Source: Clostridium fessum
GTDB taxonomy: Bacteria > Bacillota > Clostridia > Lachnospirales > Lachnospiraceae
Assembly: GCF_003024715.1 (NCBI RefSeq)
Contig: NZ_PYLO01000001.1
Location: 930,001 to 994,000 of the forward strand
Length of the DNA stretch: 64,000 nucleotides
Direction of reading: 5' to 3'
Shown in pieces: positions 21,960-30,053 of this stretch. The translations under genes were made by a program, and so were the position numbers. Position 1 is the stretch's first letter, and every line of letters begins with the position of its first letter. The notes beneath the pieces were generated by a model, which saw only the letters and a program-made list of their open reading frames with translations, did no database searches and was not told the DNA's origin.

Positions 21960-22045
21960 TTTTTGAAAGCAATTTATAAGGGGCTTTTCCCCTTAACTGT
22001 AACAAGTGAAGCCACAGATTGACATGATCAGCTCACTTTACTTAA

Positions 22046-22074
22046 ATTATAACAGTAACCCCCCTGATTGTCAA
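22046..22074 (-). promoter_or_regulatory. Consensus sigma-A promoter of the gcd/gct/hgd cluster
   Basis: TTGACA (complement of 22069-22074), exactly 17 bp, TATAAT (22046-22051): a perfect consensus, in line with very high expression of a main energy pathway. Leader to gcdD is about 180 nt. Confidence 0.9.
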
Positions 22075-22098
22075 CCAAGCCTTTCATAAATTATGCAC

Positions 22099-22139
22099 AA
22101 AAAGCAGGGTGTTTTATTAGCAAAAACAACCTGCTTTTT
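22099..22139. terminator. Bidirectional terminator downstream of glnS
   Basis: AAAAAGCAGG/CCTGCTTTTT 10-bp stem with T tracts in both directions, between glnS and the gcd promoter. It isolates the cluster from upstream transcription. Confidence 0.82.
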
Positions 22140-22322
22140 ATAGGTTATTACTACATTTTTCTACATTTTTCTTAATAACCCCCGGAAGAATCGCCAAGAC
22201 CTCTCAAGCATTTTGCTCATATTCTAAAATGTATTCTGAAAGTCCCGTTCTCTCCTTTTTTCATCAGAACAAAGCCGCTTTTTTCTGTATTTTTTTATAC
22301 ATTTTCAAGAGTTGTTCTCGAT

Positions 22323-24023
22323 TTATTTCGGAAGCTTGAAAGAGCTCTTCAGCGAAACAATCCGGTTGAAAACCGGTTTGCCCGGCTCGCTGTCGCGGCA
22401 GTCCACGCAGAAGTATCCATTGCGGACGAACTGAAAGCTCTCAAATGCTTTTGCCTCTTTCAGACCCGGCTCTAAGTAACACTCTTTCAGAACGCGCAGG
22501 GAATTCGGATTTAAGTTCAGCGTTCCATCTGCATTGAGTTTGCCCTTTTCTTCGTCTACCAAGTTCTCATAGAGACGTACTTCTGCTTTCAGCGCAGTCT
22601 GTGCTGCTACCCAGTGAATCGTACCTTTTACCTTCCTTGCATTGAAGCCGGAACCACTCTTCGTCTCCGGATCGTAGGTACAGTGAACAACCGTTACATT
22701 GCCGTCTGCATCTTTCTCGCATCCGGTGCAGGTAACAAAGTACGCGTTCATCAGGCGGACCTCATTGCCCGGGAAGAGACGGAAGTATTTCTTCGGTGGT
22801 TCTTCCATAAAGTCCTCGCGTTCGATGTAAAGTTCTCTGCCAAATGGAATCTTTCTGGAACCAAGTTCCTCGTTCTCCATATTGTTTGGTGCATCCAGCT
22901 CCTCGATCTGTCCTTCCGGATAGTTGTCGATAACAAGCTTGACCGGGTCAAGAATTGCCATCACACGGGACTTCTTTAATTTCAGATCCTCGCGCAGGCA
23001 GTACTCTAACATTGCACTGTCGATGGAATTGTCTGCTTTGGAGACACCTGCCAGCTCTACAAAGCGGCGGATGGATTCCGGCGTGTAACCTCTGCGGCGC
23101 AGCGCTGCGATGGTTACCAGACGCGGGTCATCCCAGCCATCTACAATCTTATCCTCTACCAGTTTCTTGATATAACGTTTTCCGGTAATGACGTTGGTCA
23201 GATACATCTTCGCAAACTCAATCTGGCGCGGCGGGTTCTCAAACTCGCACTCTCTTACGACCCAGTCATAGAGCGGTCTGTGATCCTCAAATTCCAGCGT
23301 ACAAATCGAATGCGTGATGTGCTCAATTGCATCCTCAATCGGATGAGCGAAATCGTACATCGGGTAAATGCACCATTTGTCCCCGGTGTTGTGATGATGC
23401 ATATGGGCTACACGATAAATAACCGGATCACGCATATTGATGTTCGGGGATGCCATATCAATTTTCGCACGCAGTACCTTTTCGCCATCCGCATATTTGC
23501 CTTCTTTCATCTCCTCAAAGAGCTGTAAGTTCTCCTCGATGCTGCGGTTGCGGTATGGGCTTTCCTTACCAGGATTGTTAAAATCACCGCGGTACTCGCG
23601 GATCTGATCAGCTGTCAGATCGCAGACGAATGCTTTTCCCTTTTTAATAAGAAGAACTGCACACTCATACATCTGCTGGAAATAGTTGGATGCAAAAAAC
23701 AGGCGGTCCTCAAAATCAGCGCCCAGCCATTTTACATCCTCGATGATCGACTCAACAAACTCCGTCTTCTCCTTCGTCGGGTTGGTGTCATCAAAACGGA
23801 GATTGAATTTTCCGTTGTATTCTTTTGCCAGTCCAGAGTTCAGAATAATCGATTTAGCGTGTCCAATATGAAGATATCCGTTCGGTTCCGGAGGAAATCT
23901 CGTCTGGACATGATCGTAAACGCCCTCTGCCAGATCTTTGTCAATCTCGCGCTCGATAAAGTTCTTGGAGACAGCCTCTTCCTTCTCCTCTCCCTCTGCC
24001 AATGGTTTTTTATTTTCTTCCAT
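22323..24023 (-). CDS. glnS: Glutaminyl-tRNA synthetase
   Basis: 566 residues, class I synthetase. Signature motifs are [17 protein letters not shown] (HIGH type) and the KMSKS-equivalent [11 protein letters not shown]. The catalytic half is followed by two beta-barrel anticodon-binding domains of GlnRS type (e.g. [23 protein letters not shown]). It charges tRNA-Gln; a tRNA-Gln(TTG) gene lies at 26613. The ATG at 24023 is 8 nt from GGAGG; an ATG two codons earlier is too close. A 7-bp inverted repeat TGTTTGA/TCAAACA lies in the leader at 24065-24084; no T-box features are seen. Confidence 0.97.
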   Translation of the reverse strand: MEENKKPLAEGEEKEEAVSKNFIEREIDKDLAEGVYDHVQTRFPPEPNGYLHIGHAKSIILNSGLAKEYNGKFNLRFDDTNPTKEKTEFVESIIEDVKWLGADFEDRLFFASNYFQQMYECAVLLIKKGKAFVCDLTADQIREYRGDFNNPGKESPYRNRSIEENLQLFEEMKEGKYADGEKVLRAKIDMASPNINMRDPVIYRVAHMHHHNTGDKWCIYPMYDFAHPIEDAIEHITHSICTLEFEDHRPLYDWVVRECEFENPPRQIEFAKMYLTNVITGKRYIKKLVEDKIVDGWDDPRLVTIAALRRRGYTPESIRRFVELAGVSKADNSIDSAMLEYCLREDLKLKKSRVMAILDPVKLVIDNYPEGQIEELDAPNNMENEELGSRKIPFGRELYIEREDFMEEPPKKYFRLFPGNEVRLMNAYFVTCTGCEKDADGNVTVVHCTYDPETKSGSGFNARKVKGTIHWVAAQTALKAEVRLYENLVDEEKGKLNADGTLNLNPNSLRVLKECYLEPGLKEAKAFESFQFVRNGYFCVDCRDSEPGKPVFNRIVSLKSSFKLPK

Positions 24024-24096
24024 ATACATTCCCTCCGTTGTTTCTTTTCGTAAATTGATACTGTTGTTTGAGTCAAATCAAACAGTTTTATTTTTT

Positions 24097-24105
24097 ATCA
24101 TATCA
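24097..24105 (-). promoter_or_regulatory. Probable extended -10 promoter for glnS
   Basis: TGATATGAT on the minus strand (TATGAT at 24097-24102) with only a weak TTTCGA -35, about 75 nt ahead of the ATG. Confidence 0.4.
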
Positions 24106-24141
24106 CATTTTGGAGTTTTCGAAAAGGGGATATTTGCCCAC

Positions 24142-24176
24142 AAAAAAGGAAGCGCCGCGGGAGGACACTTCCTTTT
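24142..24176 (-). terminator. Terminator of the DUF3793-flavodoxin operon
   Basis: AAAAGGAAG/CTTCCTTTT stem with a T6 tail on the minus strand, about 105 bp after the flavodoxin stop. A second small hairpin (CCTGCG/CGCAGG, 24223-24236) precedes it. Confidence 0.8.
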
Positions 24177-24282
24177 CTGATTTTCAATTTTTAAGCATCT
24201 TTATTATGGCAATTTAAGATGTCCTGCGTTCGCAGGTAATTGTACTTCTTCTTATTATATATGTGTTTTTATGCGATTTTAC

Positions 24283-24711
24283 TTATGCGTTTGCAAGAGC
24301 CTCGCCCAGTGCCTCGCACTCAGCACCTGCTGCCTCGTCCGGCGTTGCGTTGCAGATTACCGGCTCGCAAGCCATGGTTACGCCCAGAGTCATGCAGTCG
24401 CTCTCCCAGGTACGCATCCACTCGCCGTCGCCCCATCCGTAAGAACCGAATAATGCAATCTTTTTGCCAGAGAGAACCGGGCTAACCTCGTCGAACATCG
24501 GCTGGAACTCAGACTCCTCTAACTGTTCAGCCCCCATAGACGGGCAGCCAAATGCGATTCTGTCATACTCGCCAGCTTTGTCAGCGCCAAACTCTGCGGA
24601 AGTAAATAAATCAGCCTCGCCACCCGCTTTCTTAACGCCCTCTGCTACGTAATTTGCCATAGCCTCTGTGTTTCCCGTTCCGCTCCAGTATACAATTGCT
24701 ACCTTGCTCAT
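24283..24711 (-). CDS. Short-chain flavodoxin
   Basis: 142 residues with the FMN phosphate loop VYWSGTGNTEAMA (about 8-20), the 50s loop FGCPSMGAEQLEE and the 90s loop FGSYGWGDGEWM. It is a low-potential one-electron carrier that replaces ferredoxin when iron is short. It lies 41 bp after a DUF3793 gene in one operon whose promoter carries DtxR-like boxes, which agrees with induction at low iron. AAGGAGG precedes the ATG. Confidence 0.94.
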   Translation of the reverse strand: MSKVAIVYWSGTGNTEAMANYVAEGVKKAGGEADLFTSAEFGADKAGEYDRIAFGCPSMGAEQLEESEFQPMFDEVSPVLSGKKIALFGSYGWGDGEWMRTWESDCMTLGVTMACEPVICNATPDEAAGAECEALGEALANA

Positions 24712-24752
24712 TTTTATTTCCTCCTTGTGAATAATTTACTTACTTAGATTTA

Positions 24753-25322
24753 TTATGCGGCTTTTACAAGCTGAATAATCGGTGTCCCCTGACGGTATTT
24801 CTCCCGGCACACTTCCGTGCATTCCCGGTATGAATCAAACCGCCGTTTTGCTTCCTGCGGGTCGCCATACGTCTTCCAGTAACCGCTGCAGGTATAATTT
24901 TTTCCCTGATTTTCAATGAATCCAACAACATCCTCAAGCGGATACCCCAGGAAAATGCCAATCTCATGTGGAAAATCATGTTCCAGACAAAGCCGGTTGG
25001 AAAGCTGCTTCAAAAAGCCATCGACCGTCTTCTGCATCTGGTAACCAGACTTTTTTAAAAAGTGCTGTACAGATATTTTACCCAGAATAAAGCGAAGCCA
25101 TTCCTCGCGGTACACCAGAATCAGAAACGCGCCCGTCCGGCTGCACTCTTTAAGCGCCCGCACCTGAAGCCCCGACGGTTCCAGTTCCCGGTTCCAGAAA
25201 TCAAGCGCTTCCAGGAGTTTATCACGGTTCTGCGGCTGATAGCGGAACAAGTTCGACGGTTTGATGCCACGAAGAGTCGGCGCACACACCTCTACGAATA
25301 CTTCTTCAAACAATCGTTCCAT
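24753..25322 (-). CDS. DUF3793 family protein
   Basis: 189 residues, recognised by the C-terminal HEIGIFLGYPLEDVVGFIEN...YTCSGYWKTYGDP block typical of DUF3793, plus a Cys-containing end (ECTEVCREKYRQG). No biochemical role is established. The family commonly lies beside flavodoxin and ferrous-iron genes, as here. GGAGG precedes the ATG. It is the first gene after an iron-box-like promoter region, so a part in iron or flavodoxin metabolism is an inference from context only. Confidence 0.85.
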   Translation of the reverse strand: MERLFEEVFVEVCAPTLRGIKPSNLFRYQPQNRDKLLEALDFWNRELEPSGLQVRALKECSRTGAFLILVYREEWLRFILGKISVQHFLKKSGYQMQKTVDGFLKQLSNRLCLEHDFPHEIGIFLGYPLEDVVGFIENQGKNYTCSGYWKTYGDPQEAKRRFDSYRECTEVCREKYRQGTPIIQLVKAA

Positions 25323-25347
25323 CTTCCTGCCTCCTGACTGCTTCTCT

Positions 25348-25387
25348 TAGTTAGCCATATCTACCTTTAGTTAGATATGGCTAACTA
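25348..25387. promoter_or_regulatory. Two DtxR/IdeR-like operator boxes
   Basis: Perfect inverted repeat TAGTTAG-N6-CTAACTA (25368-25387) and an imperfect one TAGTTAG-N6-CTACCTT (25348-25367), directly abutting. They also form a longer dyad with each other (GTTAGCCATATCTA/TAGATATGGCTAAC). The motif resembles metal-dependent DtxR-family boxes. They lie between the promoter and the DUF3793 ribosome site. Confidence 0.6.
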
Positions 25388-25393
25388 TCTTTT

Positions 25394-25419
25394 AAAAAAT
25401 AAAAGGCTTTTTCTGCCTT
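25394..25419 (-). terminator. Small leader hairpin with U tract (possible attenuator)
   Basis: On the minus strand AAGGC/GCCTT with a 7-nt loop is followed by TTTATTTTTT, lying between the promoter and DUF3793. The stem is short, so function is uncertain. Confidence 0.35.
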
Positions 25420-25435
25420 CTATTTTCCTTTTCAC

Positions 25436-25455
25436 GGGTTAGTCTTATCTAACTT
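25436..25455. promoter_or_regulatory. Third DtxR-like box, next to the -10
   Basis: GGGTTAG-N6-CTAACTT, 7 bp downstream of the -10 element, i.e. across the likely transcription start, a position suited to repression. Confidence 0.55.
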
Positions 25456-25462
25456 CAATGAG

Positions 25463-25491
25463 ACTATATCATGAATCACTTACCACGTCAA
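25463..25491 (-). promoter_or_regulatory. Promoter of the DUF3793-flavodoxin operon
   Basis: TTGACG (complement of 25486-25491), 17-bp spacer, TATAGT (25463-25468). Confidence 0.75.
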
Positions 25492-25544
25492 GCAAATTTT
25501 GTTCATTTTTGCTTACTGAGTTTTTTTATCAGTAACATCATTTT

Positions 25545-26393
25545 CTATCTTTTGGGACGATAAATAATCTCATTCACCGTATACACCGTCACAAATGCCT
25601 TCGGATCTGTTTTTAATATATACGGCATGAGCTGTGCATATTCGTTTTTATCTACGATCGTGATAATTTCCGTCTTCGGCTCATTGTCAAACGCGCCGAA
25701 TCCCTGATAGATCGTCGCGCCGCTGTGAAGCGTATGCAGGATAAACTGGCGTATCTCTTCTTCTTTTTCCGAGATAATGCAAACTCTCTTTTTCAGATTC
25801 AGACCGAAAATAAAATGATCCAGCACAATTCCGTTTAAGTATGTACCCAGAATGCCCAGCACCACCAGTTTTTTATCGCTGAAAAACACGGATGAGAGCG
25901 CCACACACATGCCTGGAAGCGCCATCGCTTTTCCCAGCTCCATATGGAAATATTTGTTTAAGAGCTTTGCCACGATGTCCAGACCGCCCGACGAGGCATT
26001 CATCCAGAACAAAAGAGCCAGACCAACGCTGACAACAAAGATATAGCAGACCGTATCCATCATCGCATCCTGCTTGATCGACACAAAATCCGGAAAAACC
26101 TGCTCAAACACCCACAGAAAAACCGGCAGAATCAGTGACGTATACACCGTCTTGACGCCGAACTCGCGTCCGATAAAGAGAAAGCCCACCACCAGAAGCG
26201 CCGCATTTAAAATAAAGGTCAGCACTGAAATCGGCAGCGGTATCACATTTCCCAAAAGCATCGCCAGACCGGAAATACTTCCCACCGATACACCGCTCGG
26301 AATCAGAAAGAAATAGACGGCTGCCGCCACGACAAAGGTCGCCGCTGTGATCATTGTGTACTCCCCGATTACGCGCATGGACTTTTTTGCCAT
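25545..26393 (-). CDS. YitT family membrane protein with DUF2179 domain
   Basis: 282 residues. Five to six membrane segments fill the first about 200 residues (e.g. YTMITAATFVVAAAVYFFLIP, SGLAMLLGNVIPLPISVLTFI, ASSGGLDIVAKLLNKYF as the conserved loop). A soluble C-terminal DUF2179 domain follows (about 205-282: KKRVCIISEKEEEIRQFIL, GATIYQGFGAF). The transport function of YitT proteins is not established. It has its own GAGGAGG before the ATG and is separated from its neighbours by the DtxR-like region and the tRNA cluster. Confidence 0.9.
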   Translation of the reverse strand: MAKKSMRVIGEYTMITAATFVVAAAVYFFLIPSGVSVGSISGLAMLLGNVIPLPISVLTFILNAALLVVGFLFIGREFGVKTVYTSLILPVFLWVFEQVFPDFVSIKQDAMMDTVCYIFVVSVGLALLFWMNASSGGLDIVAKLLNKYFHMELGKAMALPGMCVALSSVFFSDKKLVVLGILGTYLNGIVLDHFIFGLNLKKRVCIISEKEEEIRQFILHTLHSGATIYQGFGAFDNEPKTEIITIVDKNEYAQLMPYILKTDPKAFVTVYTVNEIIYRPKR

Positions 26394-26453
26394 AACTTAA
26401 AACCTCCTCATATTACAATTTCGCGCGAGCGCGCATCATTGGCACGTTAGCGC

Positions 26454-26501
26454 CTTTTTGTGTAATAGAGACTTCCAAGGGATTTCCCATTACACAAAAA
26501 G
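26454..26501. repeat. 13-bp inverted repeat beyond the tRNA terminator
   Basis: CTTTTTGTGTAAT (26454-26466) and ATTACACAAAAAG (26489-26501) are perfect complements around a 22-nt loop, which itself has a partial GGGAAATCCC dyad. It overlaps the tail of the tRNA terminator by a base or two and could act as a backup hairpin. Confidence 0.55.
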
Positions 26502-26525
26502 ACACATCGCGTCTGCAATGTGTCT
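26499..26525 (-). terminator. tRNA operon terminator
   Basis: AGACACAT/ATGTGTCT stem (26500-26507 / 26518-26525) followed on the minus strand by TTTTTG, a few bases after tRNA-Lys. Confidence 0.8.
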
Positions 26526-26531
26526 TCGTAA

Positions 26532-26604
26532 TGAGGCATCGGGGATTCGAACCCCGGACAACTTGATTAAAAGTCAAGTGCTCTACCGACTGAGCTAATA
26601 CCCC
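26532..26604 (-). tRNA. tRNA-Lys (anticodon TTT)
   Basis: 73 nt, acceptor GGGGTAT/ATGCCTC with discriminator A, D loop AGCTCAGTCGGTAGAGC, anticodon arm CTTGACTTTTAATCAAG, T arm CCGGGGTTCGAATCCCCG. CCA is not encoded. Last gene of the four-tRNA unit. Confidence 0.96.
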
Positions 26605-26612
26605 ATATTTAA

Positions 26613-26684
26613 CTGGGCTAGTTGGATTCGGACCAACGAATGCAGGAGTCAAAGTCCTGTGCCTTACCGCTTGGCGATAGCCCA
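26613..26684 (-). tRNA. tRNA-Gln (anticodon TTG)
   Basis: 72 nt, acceptor TGGGCTA/TAGCCCA with discriminator G, anticodon arm CAGGACTTTGACTCCTG, T loop TTGGTCCGAATCCAA. The unpaired U1-A72 type start is typical of tRNA-Gln. Confidence 0.95.
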
Positions 26685-26712
26685 TCAGCAAAAGATCCTT
26701 TTAAAAGGAAGG

Positions 26713-26785
26713 TGGATATAGGGATTCGAACCCTAGGCCTCCAGAGCCACAATCTGGCGCGCTAACCAACTGCGCTATATCCACC
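26713..26785 (-). tRNA. tRNA-His (anticodon GTG)
   Basis: 73 nt with the extra 5' G(-1) paired to discriminator C, which identifies tRNA-His. Anticodon arm CCAGATTGTGGCTCTGG, T arm TAGGGTTCGAATCCCTA. Confidence 0.96.
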
Positions 26786-26811
26786 ATAGGAATCTGTCGA
26801 AACAGATTCGA

Positions 26812-26885
<74 letters not shown>

Positions 26886-26985
26886 ATATTCATTTTGCGA
26901 TTCTGACCGCTTTATCCGGCACTGTAACCTTTCCCGCACCTGACCTTTCAGCCAACTGCTTGTCTGTCTCATCGACAGCAAAGAT

Positions 26986-27014
26986 AGTATATAACATTTG
27001 AAAAAGAATGTCAA
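26986..27014 (-). promoter_or_regulatory. Promoter of the tRNA operon
   Basis: TTGACA (complement of 27009-27014), 17-bp spacer, TATACT (26986-26991), about 100 nt before tRNA-Arg. Confidence 0.85.
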
Positions 27015-27072
27015 CAGGAAATTTCATATTTTTTAAAATAATTTCAAAAATTCATTTCTTTTGACTTTCCCC

Positions 27073-27624
27073 CTATTTTTCCACCTCTTCCTGCTCGTAT
27101 GACAGGAAGTCCGCCAGAAATCCCTTTTCCCGCAGCGCTGCCTCGATCTCGTCGAGAATCTCCTCCTGATCGGCAGCCACGTGATGGAAATGATAGCCCG
27201 ATGTCACGTTTAAAAGCGGCGTGGAACGCCCAGTCCGGATATTTTCCACAAATGCCTCAACATCGCGGCGGCTGCGGATATTTAACGGCGCCGATACCTT
27301 TCCATAGATGCGGTGGTTGACCATGACATCCAGCACCTCGCCGCCCAGATCAACAATCGTATTCAGCTCTTCGCGCGTCTGCTCGGTCGTATGGCACATT
27401 TTAAAGAGGCGTTCCGTCTGGTGCGGCACCTCCAGCACATAACCGCGGGCAGTCGCAAGGACAGGGTGTCCCTCGGTACGCAGAAGCGCGATATCCTGCA
27501 CCACCACCTGACGGCTCACGCCGACTGCCCGCCCCAGCGCCCCGCCGGAAAGCGGTGTGGATGACTGTCCCAGCATTTCCAGTATTTTCTTTCTCCGCTG
27601 TACTCCTGTCATCGTTGTTTCCAT
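27073..27624 (-). CDS. niaR: NiaR-type repressor of NAD synthesis (HTH + 3H domain)
   Basis: 183 residues. An N-terminal HTH_11 winged helix (about 8-60, LGRAVGVSRQVVVQDIALLR) is followed by a 3H domain (about 80-178) with the three spaced His motifs VPHQTERLF, VNHRIYGKV and GYHFHHV that give the domain its name. In Firmicutes NiaR senses nicotinate and represses NAD biosynthesis or niacin uptake genes. It is 35 bp after nadC in the nadB-nadC-niaR operon. The start could instead be the ATG four codons in. Confidence 0.92.
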   Translation of the reverse strand: METTMTGVQRRKKILEMLGQSSTPLSGGALGRAVGVSRQVVVQDIALLRTEGHPVLATARGYVLEVPHQTERLFKMCHTTEQTREELNTIVDLGGEVLDVMVNHRIYGKVSAPLNIRSRRDVEAFVENIRTGRSTPLLNVTSGYHFHHVAADQEEILDEIEAALREKGFLADFLSYEQEEVEK

Positions 27625-27659
27625 CCTGTTTTCCCTGTCCTTTCTTAGTTTTTAAATTT

Positions 27660-28511
27660 TTATAATGCCCGCAGATGTTTGAGGCTCAGATCCAGAATTG
27701 GTGCCGAGTGCGTCAGCGCGCCGCTGGACACATAATCTACGCCTAATTTCGTGATCGTTGCGATATTTTCCTTCGTCATATTTCCGGAACACTCCGTCTC
27801 GGCGCGTCCGTCGATGATGCGGATCGCCTCCGCCATCTCGTCCGGGGTCATATTGTCCAGCATGATAATATCAGCGCCCGCTTCCACTGCCTCGCGCACC
27901 ATATCGAGATTTTCCGTCTCCACCTCGATCTTGCGGACAAACGGGGCATATTTCTTCGCCGCCTCAACCGCCGCCTTAACTCCGCCGGCTGCGTCGATAT
28001 GGTTATCCTTGAGCATCACGCCGTCCGATAAGTTGTAACGGTGGTTGCTGCCGCCGCCAACCTTGACCGCATATTTTTCAAATACACGCATACACGGGGT
28101 CGTCTTGCGCGTATCTAAAAGCGTCGTCTTCGTTCCTTCTAAAAGCTTCGCCACCTGATTCGTATAGGTCGCAATGCCGCTCATCCGCTGTAAATAGTTG
28201 AGCGCCGTCCGCTCGCCGGAAAGAAGCACCCGGATGTCGCCGGTGATCACGCCTAAAAACTGCCCTTTTGTGACGGTATCCCCGTCTTTTACCTCAAATT
28301 TTGTCTCGGTCGCCTCGTCCAGAAGTTTAAACACGCGCTCAAACACCTGTAAACCGGCGATAATACCGTCTGCCTTGGCTAAGAGTTGTACCTCGCCCTT
28401 GCGGTATTCCGGCATGACCGCGTTCGTCGAAACGTCCTCACTGTTGATATCTTCCTTTAACGCCATGCGGATATACTCATCCGCAACAAGCTGCATCGTA
28501 ATTGGATTCAT
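27660..28511 (-). CDS. nadC: Nicotinate-nucleotide pyrophosphorylase (quinolinate phosphoribosyltransferase)
   Basis: 283 residues, normal NadC length, with EDINSEDVSTNA at the start, GERTALNYLQRMSGIATYT, DTRKTTPCMRVFEKYAVKVGGGSNHR and VDYVSSGALTHSAPILDLSL. It converts quinolinate and PRPP to nicotinate mononucleotide. The ATG at 28511 has GGAGG 9 nt upstream; 56 further upstream codons in the open frame belong to nadB's other frame. It overlaps the 3' end of nadB by 35 bp, implying coupled translation. Confidence 0.97.
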   Translation of the reverse strand: MNPITMQLVADEYIRMALKEDINSEDVSTNAVMPEYRKGEVQLLAKADGIIAGLQVFERVFKLLDEATETKFEVKDGDTVTKGQFLGVITGDIRVLLSGERTALNYLQRMSGIATYTNQVAKLLEGTKTTLLDTRKTTPCMRVFEKYAVKVGGGSNHRYNLSDGVMLKDNHIDAAGGVKAAVEAAKKYAPFVRKIEVETENLDMVREAVEAGADIIMLDNMTPDEMAEAIRIIDGRAETECSGNMTKENIATITKLGVDYVSSGALTHSAPILDLSLKHLRAL

Positions 28512-29691
28512 ACTCTTCGTCCTCCCGTCCGGCGATCTTGCCTGCCGCTCTCTCTGCAAATACAAGGCTTTCCAGCAGACTGTTGCTGGCAAGCCGGTTC
28601 TTTCCGTGTACGCCGTTGCAGCTCGTCTCACCAACCGCATACAGGTGGTCCATCGTCGTCTCGGAGAAATGATCGACATAGATACCGCCCATAAAATAAT
28701 GCTGCGCCGGTACGACCGGAGCCGGTTCCTTCGTGATATCGTAGCCCTCTTTTAAGCACTCCTCATAAATGTGCGGAAAATGGTTCCGGATCGTCTCCTC
28801 CGGAACTGCCTTAAACGACAGCCATACATGATCGCTGCCTTCTTTTTCCATCTCCTTCTCGATCGCCTGCGTCACCACATCACGCGGCAGAAGCTCATCG
28901 ACAAAGCGCTCGCCCTTTCCATTTAACAGAACTGCCCCCTCGCCGCGGGTCGATTCTGAAATCAGGAAGCTGCGTCCCGGCTTCTTGCTGTACAGGCTGG
29001 TCGGATGAATCTGGACATAATCGAGATGCTCCAGACGCACGCCGTGTTTCTTTGCCACATCCAGTCCATCGCCCGTCAGGCTCGGGAAGTTCGTCGAATG
29101 CTTGTAAAGCCCGCCGATGCCGCCGGTCGCCAGAACCGTGTCTTTCGCATGGAGCTTTAAAATATCGCCGGCTGCATTCTTTGCCAGAATACCGGTGCAG
29201 ATACCATTTTCAACCAAAATATCTGTCATAACGGTATATTCCCGAATTTCTACATTCGGAAGTTCTTTTACACGCGTCTGCAGGGTCGTCGTGATCTCTT
29301 TTCCCGTGATGTCCTCATGGAAACAGATACGCGGCTGCGAATGCGCGCCCTCCTTTGTATATTTTAAACTGCCATCTGGATTTTTGTCAAACCCTACGCC
29401 TAATTTCAGCAGATTATTTATCACATCCCGGCTGGAACGGATCATGATATCCACACTCTCCTTGCGGTTCTCGTAGTGTCCCGCGCGCATCGTGTCCTCA
29501 AAATACGCATCATAATCCGTCTCATCCCGCAGCACGCAGATACCTCCCTGCGCCAGCATGGAATCACAGCTCTCTATATCTTCCTTGCAAATCATTAAGA
29601 TCCGGTCTTCCGACGGCAGGTTTAAAGCGGTGTACAGACCGCCTACGCCACACCCGACGATGACCACATCATAATTTTCCTCCCAGACCAT
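28477..29691 (-). CDS. nadB: L-aspartate oxidase, short form
   Basis: 404 residues. FAD-binding VIVGCGVGGLYTAL at the N-terminus, SMLAQGGICV, HEDITGKEITTTL, the SESTRGEGAVLLN active-site region and VGETSCNGVHGKNRLASNSLLE near the end mark NadB of the succinate dehydrogenase flavoprotein superfamily. It oxidises aspartate to iminoaspartate, presumably with fumarate in an anaerobe. The chain ends soon after the FAD domain, so the usual C-terminal helical bundle (long forms exceed 500 residues) is missing. NadA is not adjacent; nadC and niaR follow. Confidence 0.94.
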   Translation of the reverse strand: MVWEENYDVVIVGCGVGGLYTALNLPSEDRILMICKEDIESCDSMLAQGGICVLRDETDYDAYFEDTMRAGHYENRKESVDIMIRSSRDVINNLLKLGVGFDKNPDGSLKYTKEGAHSQPRICFHEDITGKEITTTLQTRVKELPNVEIREYTVMTDILVENGICTGILAKNAAGDILKLHAKDTVLATGGIGGLYKHSTNFPSLTGDGLDVAKKHGVRLEHLDYVQIHPTSLYSKKPGRSFLISESTRGEGAVLLNGKGERFVDELLPRDVVTQAIEKEMEKEGSDHVWLSFKAVPEETIRNHFPHIYEECLKEGYDITKEPAPVVPAQHYFMGGIYVDHFSETTMDHLYAVGETSCNGVHGKNRLASNSLLESLVFAERAAGKIAGREDEEYESNYDAACCG

Positions 29692-29741
29692 TTTGTTGCC
29701 TTCCTTTCTATACCATACGTTTGCACTTATCTTTTTATCCT

Positions 29742-29780
29742 GCAGATAGTTCAGCCTTCAAATCGCAAAATACTATCTGC
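29742..29780. promoter_or_regulatory. Inverted repeat in the nadB leader (candidate NiaR operator or hairpin)
   Basis: GCAGATAGT (29742-29750) and ACTATCTGC (29772-29780) are perfect 9-bp complements, 21 bp apart, between the nadB promoter and its start. Autoregulation by NiaR encoded in the same operon is an inference. Confidence 0.5.
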
Positions 29781-29846
29781 CACTCTATGCTCCTATCGCA
29801 AACAGAGTTCTCTTTCAATCCAAAACTTCATTTGTGCATCCGCACC

Positions 29847-29875
29847 AGTATAGCACATATTTTTTCATGTGACAA
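29847..29875 (-). promoter_or_regulatory. Promoter of nadB-nadC-niaR
   Basis: TTGTCA (complement of 29870-29875), 17-bp spacer, TATACT (29847-29852). Confidence 0.78.
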
Positions 29876-29916
29876 GACATATGTAATGATATTTTGGGCG
29901 ATTCTGCAAAAAACAT

Positions 29917-29946
29917 ATTACTATTCACGCATACGTGCCCAGTAAC
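29917..29946 (+). repeat. Solo 30-nt hairpin of the 133-bp repeat family
   Basis: ATTACTATTCACGCATACGT followed by GCCCAGTAAC matches the first hairpin of the long element with two changes; the rest is absent. It lies between the divergent nadB and EFR1 promoters. Confidence 0.75.
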
Positions 29947-29964
29947 CAAAAAACTCCAGTTTCA

Positions 29965-29993
29965 TTGACAGTCCACCATAAATCCATTAAAAT
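29965..29993 (+). promoter_or_regulatory. Promoter for the EFR1 gene
   Basis: TTGACA (29965-29970), 17 bp, TAAAAT (29988-29993); a second TATAAT lies 6 bp further on without a matching -35. Confidence 0.75.
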
Positions 29994-30053
29994 ACCTACT
30001 ATAATAAGGTTTTTGCCGAATTAAATTTAAACATATGAAGAGAAGGTATTTTC

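Noticed and set aside
22024-24120. T-box leader for glnS
   Set aside because: The leader is only about 75 nt and shows no T-box sequence or specifier stem.
26413-26691. 92-codon open frame on the minus strand
   Set aside because: It runs through tRNA-Gln, tRNA-Lys and their terminator, so it is not a gene.
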